Assembly (NCBI GenBank): GCA_016702505.1
Contig: JADJDU010000011.1
Coordinates: 62,001-126,000, forward strand
DNA from: Microthrixaceae bacterium
GTDB lineage: Bacteria > Actinomycetota > Acidimicrobiia > Acidimicrobiales > Iamiaceae
Length of the DNA stretch: 64,000 nucleotides
Direction: 5' to 3'
Numbering within the stretch: position 1 is the first letter of the stretch; every line of letters begins with the position of its first letter. The position numbers and the translations under genes are program-made. Shown here piece after piece: positions 15,967 through 25,482 of this stretch. Below the pieces are notes generated by a model, which was not told the DNA's origin, did not search any database, and saw only the letters and a program-made list of their open reading frames with translations.

Positions 15967-18042
15967 TTACGGTGCCGAGTCGACGAGATCGGCTCGATTC
16001 CGGATCTGGACCACCACAACGGCCATGTCGTCATCAGCGCCGGCACGATGGCGACGCACGGCGTCATCGAGCGCGCCAACGATGGAGTCGGGTGTTCGTC
16101 CCGCCATCGACGCCAGGACAGCCAGGAGCCGGTCTTGTCCGAACAGACCGTCGGGGCCTCGGGCATCGGTCACCCCATCGGTGTAGAGCACCACAGAATC
16201 GCCAGGACCGAGAGTGGCCACGACCTCGGTGAAGGTGGGCTCGGCCACCACACCGAGGGCCACGCCTCCGCAGTCGAGCACCTCGACCCGTCCGTCGGCT
16301 CGCACCAGCACGGGGCGGGGATGACCTGCACTGCTGACCGTGATGGCAACCACCGCAGACACGCCGAGCGCCGCCTTGTCCAAGCCCTCTGCCCGGCGGG
16401 CACCCTCCGCGGCGCCGGCAACCGCGGCTGGGTCCGCAGTGGCGTGCAGGTAGGTCGCGGTGGCAAATCGGAAGTCGTCCATCTGGTCGATCACCGCCCG
16501 ATTCGTCCGGGCAAGGACCTCGCCAGGACAAGGGTTGTTGATCGCTGTGGCCCGGACGCTGTGGCGCATCACCCCAGCCAAGGCCGCGGCATCGTGACCA
16601 CGCCCGCAAACATCTCCAACCACCACCCCCCAGCCGGTTCCTTCGAGGTCAATGACGTCGTAGAAGTCTCCGCCCACCGCGGAGTGAGGTGAGGCCACCT
16701 GGTACCTGGCGGCGAAGGCCAGGACCGGATCATCTGGAAGGTCACCGGGAAGCAGCGTGGACTGAAGCGATTCGACGACTTCCTCGGCGCGCATGCGAGC
16801 CATGCGCTCCATGGCCAGACGGGCCTGGTTTTCGCCTCGTAGCCGACGTCCGGTGACGTCGGCCACTACACCGACCATGCACTGGACCCCGTCGCGATCG
16901 GCTTCCTCAGGACAGGCCTGACCGAGGCACTCCACCCATCTCTCGACCTGGGGGAGACGCCCGTCATCGCCGTCGAGCAGACGGAACGTGAGGTGGAACG
17001 CGTCTCCATCTCGCACGGCCTGGGCGGCGGCGGCCACCACTCGGGCCCGATCGGCGGGGTGGACCTGAAGCCGCAACGAATCGGTGTCGATCACCCCCAC
17101 GGTCCGGGTCGGCGACCCAGCCTCGAACGGGTTGGACCGGACCTCACCGGTCTCGGCCGAGCCAAGCCGATCCGAGGCCGACCCTGGGCTGATGGTTTCG
17201 GTACGGCCATGGAGGGACCGGTGGCTCGGATCGGGCGCCGGATCGAAGAGGGACAAGGCGATTTCATCGAGGGTGATCTCGCCTCGCGCTGCGTTCCAGG
17301 ACCATCGACCCATGCCGCTGGCCCGGGTAGCCAAGTCGGCATAGCGTTCGAACCGAGACGAGGAAAGCTCACTGGCCGTGGCCCGCAGCAGACCGGCCAT
17401 GATGGCGGCAACTGCTTCGACCATGGCCACGTCGCCCTCGGTCCAGACCCGGGTGTCATGCCCGTAGACACCCAGGACGCCCCACCAGTGACCGGGCCAA
17501 CCCAGCGGTACGTTCACGGCCGACCGGGCGAACACACCGAGGGCCGGGGCCAGAGCCACGAACCGTCGATCGGCCAGTAGGTCCGTGGTCACGACGGTAC
17601 GGCCGGCCAGCAGGGTGTAGCCGGGCATCGACTCTCGGCCGGTGGGCAGCCTCAAGAGCGCGGCACCCGAATCGCTCGCCAGAACTCCGTTGAGCACCCC
17701 GACCCGGCACTGGAGCACACCAGCGGCCTCGTGATGCTCGAATACGGCGGCGTGGGAGGCGGTGAGGGTGTCGGCCAACAGCGATGCGCCTACCCGCAGC
17801 ACCTCACCCACCTCGGTCGCCCCCGAGGCCGACGCCGCCATCTGCCCCAAGGCAGCGAGCCCGACCAACCCGACCGGTGCAGCCGGCGCGGCCGAACCCG
17901 ACGATGGCGACATCGAACTCGGATCGCCCCCAGGACCGGGGGCCGCGTCCGTGCCCAAGATCGGCTCGGGCACTCGAACCGGGTTCCTCCCGACCACGAC
18001 GTCGACGCTGGCCATGCGGTCTTGATCTGATGAGGAGGCCAT
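15967..18042 (-). CDS. PP2C/SpoIIE-type serine phosphatase with GAF and PAS sensor domains
   Basis: 691 aa from ATG 18042 (AGGTG upstream). The frame stays open further up, but that part is the shadow of nucS. Domain order: a disordered N-terminus (1-60), GAF (about 75-220), a PAS-like domain (about 225-410, containing LQVHPADRARVV), a short helical linker, and a PPM/SpoIIE phosphatase (about 445-680). Phosphatase metal motifs are GGDFYDV, VGDVCGRGHDAA, LYTDGVTDARG and GADDDMAVVVV. Such proteins usually reset partner-switching anti-sigma systems; no anti-sigma or antagonist gene is adjacent. It is divergent from nucS. Confidence 0.88.
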   Translation of the reverse strand: MASSSDQDRMASVDVVVGRNPVRVPEPILGTDAAPGPGGDPSSMSPSSGSAAPAAPVGLVGLAALGQMAASASGATEVGEVLRVGASLLADTLTASHAAVFEHHEAAGVLQCRVGVLNGVLASDSGAALLRLPTGRESMPGYTLLAGRTVVTTDLLADRRFVALAPALGVFARSAVNVPLGWPGHWWGVLGVYGHDTRVWTEGDVAMVEAVAAIMAGLLRATASELSSSRFERYADLATRASGMGRWSWNAARGEITLDEIALSLFDPAPDPSHRSLHGRTETISPGSASDRLGSAETGEVRSNPFEAGSPTRTVGVIDTDSLRLQVHPADRARVVAAAAQAVRDGDAFHLTFRLLDGDDGRLPQVERWVECLGQACPEEADRDGVQCMVGVVADVTGRRLRGENQARLAMERMARMRAEEVVESLQSTLLPGDLPDDPVLAFAARYQVASPHSAVGGDFYDVIDLEGTGWGVVVGDVCGRGHDAAALAGVMRHSVRATAINNPCPGEVLARTNRAVIDQMDDFRFATATYLHATADPAAVAGAAEGARRAEGLDKAALGVSAVVAITVSSAGHPRPVLVRADGRVEVLDCGGVALGVVAEPTFTEVVATLGPGDSVVLYTDGVTDARGPDGLFGQDRLLAVLASMAGRTPDSIVGALDDAVRRHRAGADDDMAVVVVQIRNRADLVDSAP

Positions 18043-18303
18043 GTGCACCTGTGCGGGATGGGGGCGGCTGGACCGATCGACGGTCACTCGGTGTGCCCTC
18101 TCTCCGCCTGCCCCGCACCGAGCGTAGTCGACCGGCTTGGCGTGCAACTTGCTCGCCTCCTGAAACTGAAGCTGTTGGCGAGTCGCCCCATCGACACGAC
18201 AGGTGATGTGGTAGGTCAGCTCGACCATCGAGGTGGGCACCGATCTGGCGGGAACGGTCCGGGGCCTGGTCCCCGGTCGAGGCTGGTCCCCTACTGTGGA
18301 CGG

Positions 18304-18963
18304 GTGCGCGTAGTGATCGCCCGCTGTTCTGTCGACTACCAGGGTCGGCTCAGCTCCCACCTGCCCTCCGCGGTTCGCCTCATCATGGTCAAGGCCGACG
18401 GCTGTGTGGCCATCCACGCCGATGGTGGTGCCTACAAGCCGCTCAACTGGATGAACGCCCCGAACCGACTGGTCACCGGCGACGCGGAGTGGACTGTCAC
18501 AAACCCCAAGGGTGAGACGCTGCGAATCTCCTTGGAAGAGGTGATCAGCGATTCGGCCTGGGACATGGGCGTTGATCCCGGCCTCCAAAAGGACGGGGTG
18601 GAGGCCCACCTCCAGGAGCTTTTGGCCGCCAACACCGAGCACCTGGGGCAGGGACTTCGTCTGGTTCGTCGGGAGTACCCCACCGACATCGGTCCGGTCG
18701 ACCTGCTGTGCCGCACCTCGGACGGAGTCGCCATCGCCGTGGAGATCAAACGCCGAGGAGAGATCGACGGGGTCGAGCAGCTCAGCCGCTACCTCGAGTT
18801 CTTGAACCGGGACCCGATGCTTCGGCCGGTCTCAGGAATGTTCGTCGCCCAGCAGATCAAGCCTCAGGCCAAGGTGCTGGCCCGAGACCGTGGCATCGAG
18901 GTGCGCGAGGTCGACTACGACCTGTTGCGGGGCATCGAATCCGACGAGCTCCGCCTGTTCTGA
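18304..18963 (+). CDS. nucS: Endonuclease NucS (non-canonical mismatch repair)
   Basis: 219 aa from GTG 18304, which gives the standard actinobacterial N-terminus VRVVIARCSVDYQGRL. The DNA-binding half contains LIMVKADGCVAIHADGGAYKPLNWM; the RecB-like nuclease half shows E-x16-D-x11-E-V-K type residues: VRREYPTDIGPVDLLC, then VAIAVEIKRRGEIDGVEQL. NucS cleaves mismatched DNA and replaces MutS/MutL in most Actinobacteria and some archaea; MutS/MutL are not visible here. The C-terminal LRLF matches the clamp-binding tail expected of the family. 261 nt separate it from the divergent phosphatase gene. Confidence 0.95.
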   Translation: MRVVIARCSVDYQGRLSSHLPSAVRLIMVKADGCVAIHADGGAYKPLNWMNAPNRLVTGDAEWTVTNPKGETLRISLEEVISDSAWDMGVDPGLQKDGVEAHLQELLAANTEHLGQGLRLVRREYPTDIGPVDLLCRTSDGVAIAVEIKRRGEIDGVEQLSRYLEFLNRDPMLRPVSGMFVAQQIKPQAKVLARDRGIEVREVDYDLLRGIESDELRLF

Positions 18964-19071
18964 AGGCGGCGGCGCCGCCCGCTGCGGTGGCGCGGCTACG
19001 GTCGCGACCGGTCACGCCCGACGTGCGGTGACCGCTGCCCCATCAGACCGATTCGTTCCGAGCCACTGCCC

Positions 19072-19836
19072 ATGAGCGCCAACCCGACCGCCAGCGAAGT
19101 GCCCGCGGGGCTAGAGCCGTGGTGCAAGACCTTGCGGGGCGAACAGGCTTGGCGCATGGAGATTCCCGGCGGCGAGGCGGCCTTGGCCCGATGGCGGGCG
19201 CTGCGAGACCAACACAGCGTCACCGGGATGTGGCCGGTGATCTTGGGGTCAGATTTGAGCATCATCGATCAGATGACCTGGCGGGTGAGCATCTTGGCCG
19301 AGGATTCGCCTGGCATTCCCGACGTCACAGCGGTGGAGACGGCCCCCGAGTTGTTCGTCAAGTGGCTGGGCGACCCCAAGCACGACGACTACCTGGGTGA
19401 CGTCCCCCGCCACCTGGCCAAGTTGGAGGCGGATCAGGCCACCATCCGAGCCCGCCTGGAGTCCCGCCCCGATCACGCCGCGGTGAGGGCGGTGAAGGAC
19501 GCCCGGGTGCACCTGGGCCTGGTGCCGGCCCGGGGCGGTTGGGAGTTGCCGGCTTTGTTGGCATGGTCAGCGGGCGAGGGCCTCGACATCGGTGGCCCCG
19601 AGCACCTGTCGGTGCTGCACTTCTGGTACGAGGCCTATGGCGCCGAGGTGGTGGCCATGGGGCTCGAGCAGCTCGAGTGCCTGGTCACCCAGCCTCCCGA
19701 CGATGCCAGGGGTGCTTTCGAGCTGGCGGTGCAGCATTATGCCTACTGCCCCGCACTCATGGACAACCTGGCTCCGGCGATGGGGGCGTTGGCCGCCACG
19801 CTGTTCGGCCGTCACTGGTTCTTCGACTGGAGCTGA
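19072..19836 (+). CDS. DUF4253 domain-containing protein
   Basis: 254 aa, cytoplasmic, no signal peptide. The C-terminal 100 residues match the DUF4253 pattern as I know it: LSVLHFWYEAYGAEVVAMG, LECLVTQPP, HYAYCPALMD and the ending FGRHWFFDWS. The N-terminal part is W- and D-rich and typical of the longer actinobacterial members. Function unknown; the family is sometimes found near immunity-type genes, but nothing here supports that role. Confidence 0.75.
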   Translation: MSANPTASEVPAGLEPWCKTLRGEQAWRMEIPGGEAALARWRALRDQHSVTGMWPVILGSDLSIIDQMTWRVSILAEDSPGIPDVTAVETAPELFVKWLGDPKHDDYLGDVPRHLAKLEADQATIRARLESRPDHAAVRAVKDARVHLGLVPARGGWELPALLAWSAGEGLDIGGPEHLSVLHFWYEAYGAEVVAMGLEQLECLVTQPPDDARGAFELAVQHYAYCPALMDNLAPAMGALAATLFGRHWFFDWS

Positions 19837-19897
19837 CTCCAGCCTTTGCTGGAGCCGACTCCGGCCTCGGCGGGATCCAATCTGGCTGGCGTGGGGC

Positions 19898-20800
19898 TCA
19901 GCGCTCGTCGTAGCCCAACATGTTGGCGTTGGGTCGAGCCTCGGCCACCAGCTCGCGGACCACAGCGCCGAGCTCGGCGGGATCGTCGGTGGGGTGTTCT
20001 CGGGTGGGGCCACGGTGCCAGCCTTCGGCCACCGATAGGGCCTGACCGGTCACGTCGAATACCCGACCGGTGACGTCGGCGGATTCGGCCGAGGCCAGCC
20101 ACGTCACGACCGGGGCGATCCAACGAGGCGACATCATGGCTTTTGTCATTTCGTCGGCTTGGCCCATGCCGAGGTTCTCGGTCATGCGGGTGAGCGCGGC
20201 GGGGGCGATGGCGTTGACGGTCACGCCGTAGCGGGCCAGTTCCTTGGCCGCGATGACGGTGAAGGCGGCGATGCCGGCCTTGGCCGCGCCGTAGTTGGTC
20301 TGGCCGACGTTGCCGTAGATGCCCGACGGTGAGGAGGTGTTGATGATGCGTCCGTCTACGGGCTCGCCCGCCTTGACCTTGTCTCGCCAGTAGGCCGCGG
20401 CGTGGCGGGCCGGGCCGAAGGTGCCCTTGAGATGTACGGCGATGACCGCGTCCCATTCGGCTTCTGTCATGTTGGCGAGCATCCGGTCCCGAAGGATGCC
20501 GGCGTTGTTCACAACCACGTCGAGGGTGCCGTACGTGTCGACGGCCTGGGCGATGAGCCGCTCGGCTCCATCCCAGGTGGAGATGTCGTCTCCGTTGACG
20601 GTGGCTTCACCGCCGGCGGCAACGATCTCCTCCACGACATCGTGGGCGGGGCCGGTGGATCGGCCCGAGCCGTCGAGCTCGCCGCCGATGTCGTTGACCA
20701 CGACCTTGGCGCCGTTGGCTGCCAGCATCAGGGCGTGTTCACGGCCGATTCCTCGCCCGGCGCCGGTGACAATGCAGACCCGTCCTTCGCAGATACCCAT
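19898..20800 (-). CDS. Short-chain dehydrogenase/reductase, (3R)-hydroxyacyl-CoA dehydrogenase-like
   Basis: 300 aa from ATG 20800. Motifs: TGAGRGIGRE (TGxxxGxG NAD(P) site), NNAGILRD, the catalytic serine in INTSSPSGIYGN, and Y-x3-K in TNYGAAKAG. The long loop VVVNDIGGELDGSGRST and the tail after residue 240 resemble the dehydrogenase domain of peroxisomal multifunctional enzyme type 2 and actinobacterial homologues that oxidise 3-hydroxyacyl-CoA in fatty-acid or steroid breakdown. Substrate assignment is an inference. Single gene on the minus strand. Confidence 0.85.
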   Translation of the reverse strand: MGICEGRVCIVTGAGRGIGREHALMLAANGAKVVVNDIGGELDGSGRSTGPAHDVVEEIVAAGGEATVNGDDISTWDGAERLIAQAVDTYGTLDVVVNNAGILRDRMLANMTEAEWDAVIAVHLKGTFGPARHAAAYWRDKVKAGEPVDGRIINTSSPSGIYGNVGQTNYGAAKAGIAAFTVIAAKELARYGVTVNAIAPAALTRMTENLGMGQADEMTKAMMSPRWIAPVVTWLASAESADVTGRVFDVTGQALSVAEGWHRGPTREHPTDDPAELGAVVRELVAEARPNANMLGYDER

Positions 20801-20950
20801 GGGCCGAACCTTAGGCACGAAGACGCCACGGCCTGGACCTCCGCTCGCCTCACCGGCAATGTGACCCACGAAGGAGCGGCGAAGAAGCAGCGAAGCGACA
20901 CAGAGGTGACGGACGAAGTGATCGCGGAACACCAGACCAGGTGATCAACA

Positions 20951-22675
20951 GTGACGGGTGCGACACCGGGGGGTGCCCGGGTACGGGGGGTGTGGTCTGC
21001 CACGCTGGATGTCATGCGTCGCCCGTCGCCCCGGGTCTTGATAGCCGTGGGCTCCCCCCTCCTCGTGATCATCTTGCTCTTTACCGCCTGGGCAGTCGAC
21101 GACACCGTTGCCGATCGTCAGGTCCCCCGGAACGTGACCTTGGCAGGTCGAGACATCGGCAAGCTGCCAGAGGATCAGCTCCAGGTGGTGGTGGCCGACA
21201 TCGCCACCCACTACATGACCACCCAGGTGGAGATCCGCACCACCGAGCGCACGTTCAAAGCCAGCGCCGGTGATCTGGGCCTGCGCCTCGATCAACAAGC
21301 CACCATGAGGGGCGCGCTCACCATCAACGACGACGTGTCGTTCTGGCGGCGGCCATTCACCTGGCTGGGGTCGTTCTTCGATGCTCGCACCGCCCCGCTG
21401 CAGTTCACCTTGGACGAGCGCGCCATGGAGTCGGCGCTGGCCAGCACCGCTGGCGACGCGGCCGCGGTGGAGCCTCGGCTGGTGGCCACCGGCAATGCAA
21501 TCACCATGGTGAGTGGCTCACCGGGTACCAGGATCAAGTCCGACGGCGTAGCCGAGCAGCTGTTGGCCCGGGCCCGTTCAGGTGAAGAGCCGCTGGTGAT
21601 CACCACCGAGGTGGAGTCGGCGGCGCCGACGGTGGACGATGCCGAGGTCAAGGAGGTAGCGGCTCGACTCACGGCGTCGACCGCGCCGGGGCTGACCATC
21701 AAGGCTGGCGAGCAGGCGACCACGCTCACCCCCGACACCGTGCGATCCTGGATCGGGTCTCGGGTGGTGAACGGCAGGTTCGAGGTCACGGTGGACACAG
21801 CTGCGGCGGTGGAGGCGGTGAAGGTGGCCCTGCCGCCGCCCTCGGAGCCGACCGACGCCCGCATCACTTTGGAGAACGGTGGTCCCCGGATCATCCCCAG
21901 CGCCCAGGGCCAGGTCTGTTGCGCTGATGACACTGACGACCGGATCCTGGCGTCGGTGATCGGCGGCAGTCCGGAGGTCACGGTGGACTTGGAGTTGACC
22001 GACCCCGAATTCACCACCGCCGACGCCGAGGCCCTCAAGGTGGTGGAGCCGGTCGGCACCACCACCGAGTGGAAGGGTCAACCCCAGGTGAAGAGCTTCA
22101 CCACCTATTTCCAGGCCGGTGAGCCTCGGGTCACCAACATCCATCGCATCGCCGATCTGGTGAGGGGGACGTTGGTGAAGCCGGGTGAGACGTTCTCGAT
22201 GAACGCGGTGGTGGGTCAACGCACCCGGGAGAAGGGCTTCGTGGAGGCTGGGGCCATCGCTAACGGCGTGCACGTCGAAGAGGTGGGTGGGGGTGTGTCC
22301 CAGTTCGCCACCACCATGTTCAATGCCGCGTTTTTCGCCGGGTTGCCCTTCGGTGAGTACCAGGCTCATTCCGAGCACTTCTCGCGCTACCCGTTCGGCC
22401 GGGAGGCCACCATGGGTTGGCAACACCCCGATCTCCAGTGGAAGAACGACACCCCCTACGGGATTTTGATCTGGACGAGCCACACCCCCACGTCGGTGAC
22501 GGTCACGTTGTGGTCCACCCAGCATGCCTGGGGTGAACAAACCGGCCAGAGCACGGGACGGTCAGGCAACTGCACCACCGTCACCACCCAGCGCACCATC
22601 CATCACCCCGATGGGTCGACGTCGACCGACACGGTGGGGGCTCGCTACCGGGACCGGGGTGCCACCCGCTGCTGA
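20951..22675 (+). CDS. VanW family membrane-anchored protein with PG-binding-4 repeats
   Basis: 574 aa from GTG 20951 (AGGTG upstream); ATG 21014 would remove 21 residues without harm. One N-terminal TM (about residues 27-50) anchors an extracytoplasmic protein. Residues about 60-350 contain two PG_binding_4-like regions, and about 375-510 are the VanW domain (FTTYFQAGEPRVTNIHRIA, LVKPGETFSMNAVVGQRT, EEVGGGVSQFATTMFNAAF, the last with the conserved GGVSQ). VanW proteins occur with vancomycin resistance and cell-wall functions, but their biochemistry is unknown. Two Cys pairs (QVCCAD and the C-terminal RC) may form disulfides. Confidence 0.88.
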   Translation: MTGATPGGARVRGVWSATLDVMRRPSPRVLIAVGSPLLVIILLFTAWAVDDTVADRQVPRNVTLAGRDIGKLPEDQLQVVVADIATHYMTTQVEIRTTERTFKASAGDLGLRLDQQATMRGALTINDDVSFWRRPFTWLGSFFDARTAPLQFTLDERAMESALASTAGDAAAVEPRLVATGNAITMVSGSPGTRIKSDGVAEQLLARARSGEEPLVITTEVESAAPTVDDAEVKEVAARLTASTAPGLTIKAGEQATTLTPDTVRSWIGSRVVNGRFEVTVDTAAAVEAVKVALPPPSEPTDARITLENGGPRIIPSAQGQVCCADDTDDRILASVIGGSPEVTVDLELTDPEFTTADAEALKVVEPVGTTTEWKGQPQVKSFTTYFQAGEPRVTNIHRIADLVRGTLVKPGETFSMNAVVGQRTREKGFVEAGAIANGVHVEEVGGGVSQFATTMFNAAFFAGLPFGEYQAHSEHFSRYPFGREATMGWQHPDLQWKNDTPYGILIWTSHTPTSVTVTLWSTQHAWGEQTGQSTGRSGNCTTVTTQRTIHHPDGSTSTDTVGARYRDRGATRC

Positions 22676-22741
22676 CGAGCGAGCCCCGGCTGGCGACCGG
22701 GCTTGGCGGGGGTGGGGATCCAGGCCGTACCCTCCTCGCCT

Positions 22742-24289
22742 GTGAGCGAGGACGGGACTGGCATCGATGTCGATGTCGAGGAGGCAGCGGTCCTGGTTGG
22801 CGACGTCTCCGAAGCAGCGAGTCCGGTGGTACGTGGTTCGGCGGTTGATGTTGTGGCGACATCCGTGTCGGGCACCGACCACTTGGTGGCCGATGTGGTG
22901 GTTGTGGGGGCAGGCCCGGCCGGGGCCGCAGCCGCCATCACCTTGGCCCGGGCCGGACGGTCGGTGGTGTTGGCCGACAAGGCCCGTTTCCCTCGGGACA
23001 AGATCTGCGGCGACGGGCTGACCACCGGCGCGTTGCGACTGCTGGAAGACCTTGGGGTTCAGCCTGAATCCGTGGGCTCGTGGATGCCGGTGCACGACGT
23101 TCACGTGTCTGGCCCCAAGGGGCACACGGTTACGTTCCCCCTTCCCCGAGACCGTGGCCAGTACGCGGTGGTGGCTCGTAGGGCCGACCTGGATCACGCC
23201 CTGGTGGAACAGGCTCGCGCCGCAGGGGTCACCGTGGTGGAGGAGGTGTCGGTGTCGGCAATAGACGACGGCCCCGGCCACATCACCGTCACCTTCGTGG
23301 CCGCCGGAACCGAACCAGGCCCCTCAACCGAACCAGGCCGTTCGGAGGAGTCTGACCCGTCGGAAGGTTTGGACACATCGGCCCAGCCCGGCCATGAGCC
23401 CGGTGACGGCACAGACACGGCGAACACGGCGAACACGGCAACCACTGGGAATGAAGGGCTGGTGGTCGAGGCTCGCTACCTGGTGGCGGCCGACGGTATG
23501 TGGTCCCCCACCCGCAAGCTCTTGGGTACCACCGAACCGGGGTATCTGGGCGACTGGCATGCTTTCCGCCAGTACTTCACCGATGTCTCGCCCAAGGCCA
23601 AGGACCTGTGGATCTGGTTCGAGGAGGACCTGGTCCCCGGCTACGTATGGGTGTTCCCGCTACCCGACGGGCGTGCCAACGTGGGCTTCGGTATACAACG
23701 GGGCGGCAAGGTGGCCACCAAGGAGATGAAGGCGCTTTGGCCCGAGATCCTCGCCAGACCGCATGTGGCCGAGGTCTTGGGGCCTGATGCTCGCCCCGAG
23801 AACCGCCATCAGGCCTGGCCCATCCCGGCCCGGGTCAACGAGATGGCGCTCACGTCGGGGCGGGTGTTGTGGGTTGGCGACGCTGCTGCCGCCACCGACC
23901 CGATGACCGGTGAGGGCATCGGCCAGGCGTTGTTCAGCGGGGTACTGGCCGCCGAGGCCATCGTGGCCCGCGCGCCTCGGGTGAGCGGGGCGGGAGCTCC
24001 GTCCCCATTGGTCGGTTCGAGCCCAGCCGAGGCCGCGGCGGTACGGGCCCATTACGAGCAGGCGGTGGCTCGAAGCCTGGTACCGGACCACAAGATGTCG
24101 GCGTTGTTGGTGCGTGCCCTAAAGCACCGCAAGGGGGCGCGGGCCGCCATCCGGGTGGCGGGCCTGACGGCGTGGACCCGTCGCAACTTCGCCCGCTGGT
24201 TGTTCGAGGATGAACCCCGGGCCGGGTTGTTCACCCCCCGGCGGTGGCACCGCCGGTTCTTGACCCGTGACGGCGCCTACCGGGCCTGA
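22742..24289 (+). CDS. Geranylgeranyl reductase family FAD-dependent oxidoreductase
   Basis: 515 aa from GTG 22742; TTG 22703 and GTG 22868 are other possible starts, and the first 40 or so residues are non-conserved. FAD site VVVGAGPAGAAAAITLARAG, then the family signature DKARFPRDKICGDGL, R-x2-L-D in VVARRADLDHALV, and the second FAD motif WVGDAAAATDPMTGEGIGQAL. An insert of about 55 residues (about 190-245, Glu/Pro/Ser/Thr-rich, TANTAN repeats) interrupts the substrate domain. The family reduces prenyl chains (menaquinone, chlorophyll or archaeal-type lipid side chains). It ends 13 nt inside the convergent oxidoreductase gene. Confidence 0.85.
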   Translation: MSEDGTGIDVDVEEAAVLVGDVSEAASPVVRGSAVDVVATSVSGTDHLVADVVVVGAGPAGAAAAITLARAGRSVVLADKARFPRDKICGDGLTTGALRLLEDLGVQPESVGSWMPVHDVHVSGPKGHTVTFPLPRDRGQYAVVARRADLDHALVEQARAAGVTVVEEVSVSAIDDGPGHITVTFVAAGTEPGPSTEPGRSEESDPSEGLDTSAQPGHEPGDGTDTANTANTATTGNEGLVVEARYLVAADGMWSPTRKLLGTTEPGYLGDWHAFRQYFTDVSPKAKDLWIWFEEDLVPGYVWVFPLPDGRANVGFGIQRGGKVATKEMKALWPEILARPHVAEVLGPDARPENRHQAWPIPARVNEMALTSGRVLWVGDAAAATDPMTGEGIGQALFSGVLAAEAIVARAPRVSGAGAPSPLVGSSPAEAAAVRAHYEQAVARSLVPDHKMSALLVRALKHRKGARAAIRVAGLTAWTRRNFARWLFEDEPRAGLFTPRRWHRRFLTRDGAYRA

Positions 24290-25242
24290 TCCACCCGGGC
24301 CAGAGCGGCTTCGGCTTGGGCCACGAACCGGGCCACCATTTCTCCGGCCGGCACAAGTTCGTTGATGGCGCCCCCGCCCTGCCCGGCGGGCATGAACTCC
24401 CGGTCGGGGTTCACATCTGGCGTGGACATGTCCCCGCCGAGGTGGTTGGCCCCGTCCTTGAGCGACTTGATGTACTGACCGGGAAACGGTTCGGCCTTGG
24501 CGCCGGCGGCGTCAAAGTCGTTGGTGTACTCGTTGCGCAGCACCCGGCACGTCTTGCCGGTGTAGGCCCGGGTGACGACCGTGTCGTCTTCGCGCATGGC
24601 CAGGATCTTGTCCTTGTAACCGATCACCGATCGGGCTTCGGGGGTGGCGATGAAGCGAGTACCGACCCATACGCCGTCGGCACCCAGGGTGAGGGCGGCG
24701 GCAAGGTGGCGACCGTCGTAGATGCCCCCGGCGGCCACCACCGGCACCCGGTCGCCGACCGCGTCCACCACCTGAGGTACCAGGGCGAAGGTGGCGACGG
24801 TACCGGTGTGTCCGCCGGCCTCGGTTCCCTGGGCCACCACGATGTCGCACCCCGCTTCGACCGCGGCGATGGCGTGGCGGACCTTCCCGCACATGTTGAC
24901 CACCAACATGTTGCGCTTGTGGCAGAGATCGACCACATCTCGGGGCACGCCGAGACCGGCCACGAACACCGTGGCCCCGCCATCGGCCATGGCATTGACG
25001 TCTCGGACCATGTCTCCGGGGGCGGCGGTCAGCAGGTCCACTCCGAAGGGCTTGGTGGTGGCGGCCCGGACTTGGGCGATCTGTTCGACCATGACGTCGT
25101 GGCCCATGGTGGACGCTCCCAAGCAGCCGAACCCGCCGGCCTCGGTGACGGCGGTGACCACCTCGGCGTAGGAGACGCCGCCCATGCCGGCGAGCATCAC
25201 CGGGTGTTCGATGTCGAGGATCTCGGTGAGTCGGGTGCGCAT
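24277..25242 (-). CDS. NAD(P)H-dependent flavin oxidoreductase / nitronate monooxygenase family
   Basis: 321 aa. TIM-barrel FMN enzyme: EHPVMLAGMGGVS at the N-terminus, VVAQGTEAGGHTG (FMN and active-site loop with the catalytic His), VPVVAAGGIYDGR and LGADGVWVGTRFIAT (phosphate-binding loops). Family members oxidise alkyl nitronates or act as enoyl reductases in lipid metabolism; 2-nitropropane dioxygenase is the usual automatic name. The last 4 residues overlap the geranylgeranyl reductase gene on the other strand. A perfect inverted repeat lies 22 nt upstream of the start (25264-25285). Confidence 0.87.
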   Translation of the reverse strand: MRTRLTEILDIEHPVMLAGMGGVSYAEVVTAVTEAGGFGCLGASTMGHDVMVEQIAQVRAATTKPFGVDLLTAAPGDMVRDVNAMADGGATVFVAGLGVPRDVVDLCHKRNMLVVNMCGKVRHAIAAVEAGCDIVVAQGTEAGGHTGTVATFALVPQVVDAVGDRVPVVAAGGIYDGRHLAAALTLGADGVWVGTRFIATPEARSVIGYKDKILAMREDDTVVTRAYTGKTCRVLRNEYTNDFDAAGAKAEPFPGQYIKSLKDGANHLGGDMSTPDVNPDREFMPAGQGGGAINELVPAGEMVARFVAQAEAALARVDQAR

Positions 25243-25263
25243 GGCCGCGGATGGTAGCCCTGA

Positions 25264-25285
25264 AACTTGACTGATGGGTCAAGTT
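25264..25285. promoter_or_regulatory. Operator-like perfect inverted repeat
   Basis: AACTTGAC-TGATGG-GTCAAGTT: 8-nt arms with a 6-nt centre, 22 nt upstream of the ATG of the flavin oxidoreductase gene (minus strand). The position suits a TetR-type repressor site; no run of T follows, so a terminator is less likely. Confidence 0.6.
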
Positions 25286-25323
25286 CTGAGCCGCTCCGTG
25301 GACTCGACCCCCCTCCCAGGACC

Positions 25324-25422
25324 CGAGCGGATAGGTCCAGTCGTCGTCGCTGCGAGGTTGATCAGACCGAGGCTCCGCCTCGGTTTAGACATGCCGTGCC
25401 AATGGGTCGGCCTATCGGCTCG
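25324..25422. repeat. Dispersed structured intergenic element, copy 2
   Basis: Ends CGAGCGGATAGG and CCTATCGGCTCG pair over 12 positions with one mismatch. Inside are the hairpin CCGAGGC-TCC-GCCTCGG and the block CATGCCGTGCCAATGGGTCGG that is conserved in all copies. It lies between two divergent genes, 61 nt before the lipoprotein start at 25483. Confidence 0.8.
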
Positions 25423-25444
25423 CCTCCCGAGACTAGGGGTGATA

Positions 25445-25458
25445 GTGATCGCGATCAC
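25445..25458. promoter_or_regulatory. 14-nt perfect palindrome upstream of lipoprotein gene
   Basis: GTGATCGCGATCAC, 25 nt upstream of the lipoprotein ATG and just before its GGAGGGAG ribosome site. Likely a dimeric regulator site. Confidence 0.5.
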
Positions 25459-25482
25459 CACAACCCGGAGGGAGCAGTCGAA

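Noticed and set aside
18043..18642. N-terminal 200-residue extension of the phosphatase frame
   Set aside because: It overlaps nucS antisense and lacks conserved sequence; ATG 18042 has a ribosome site.
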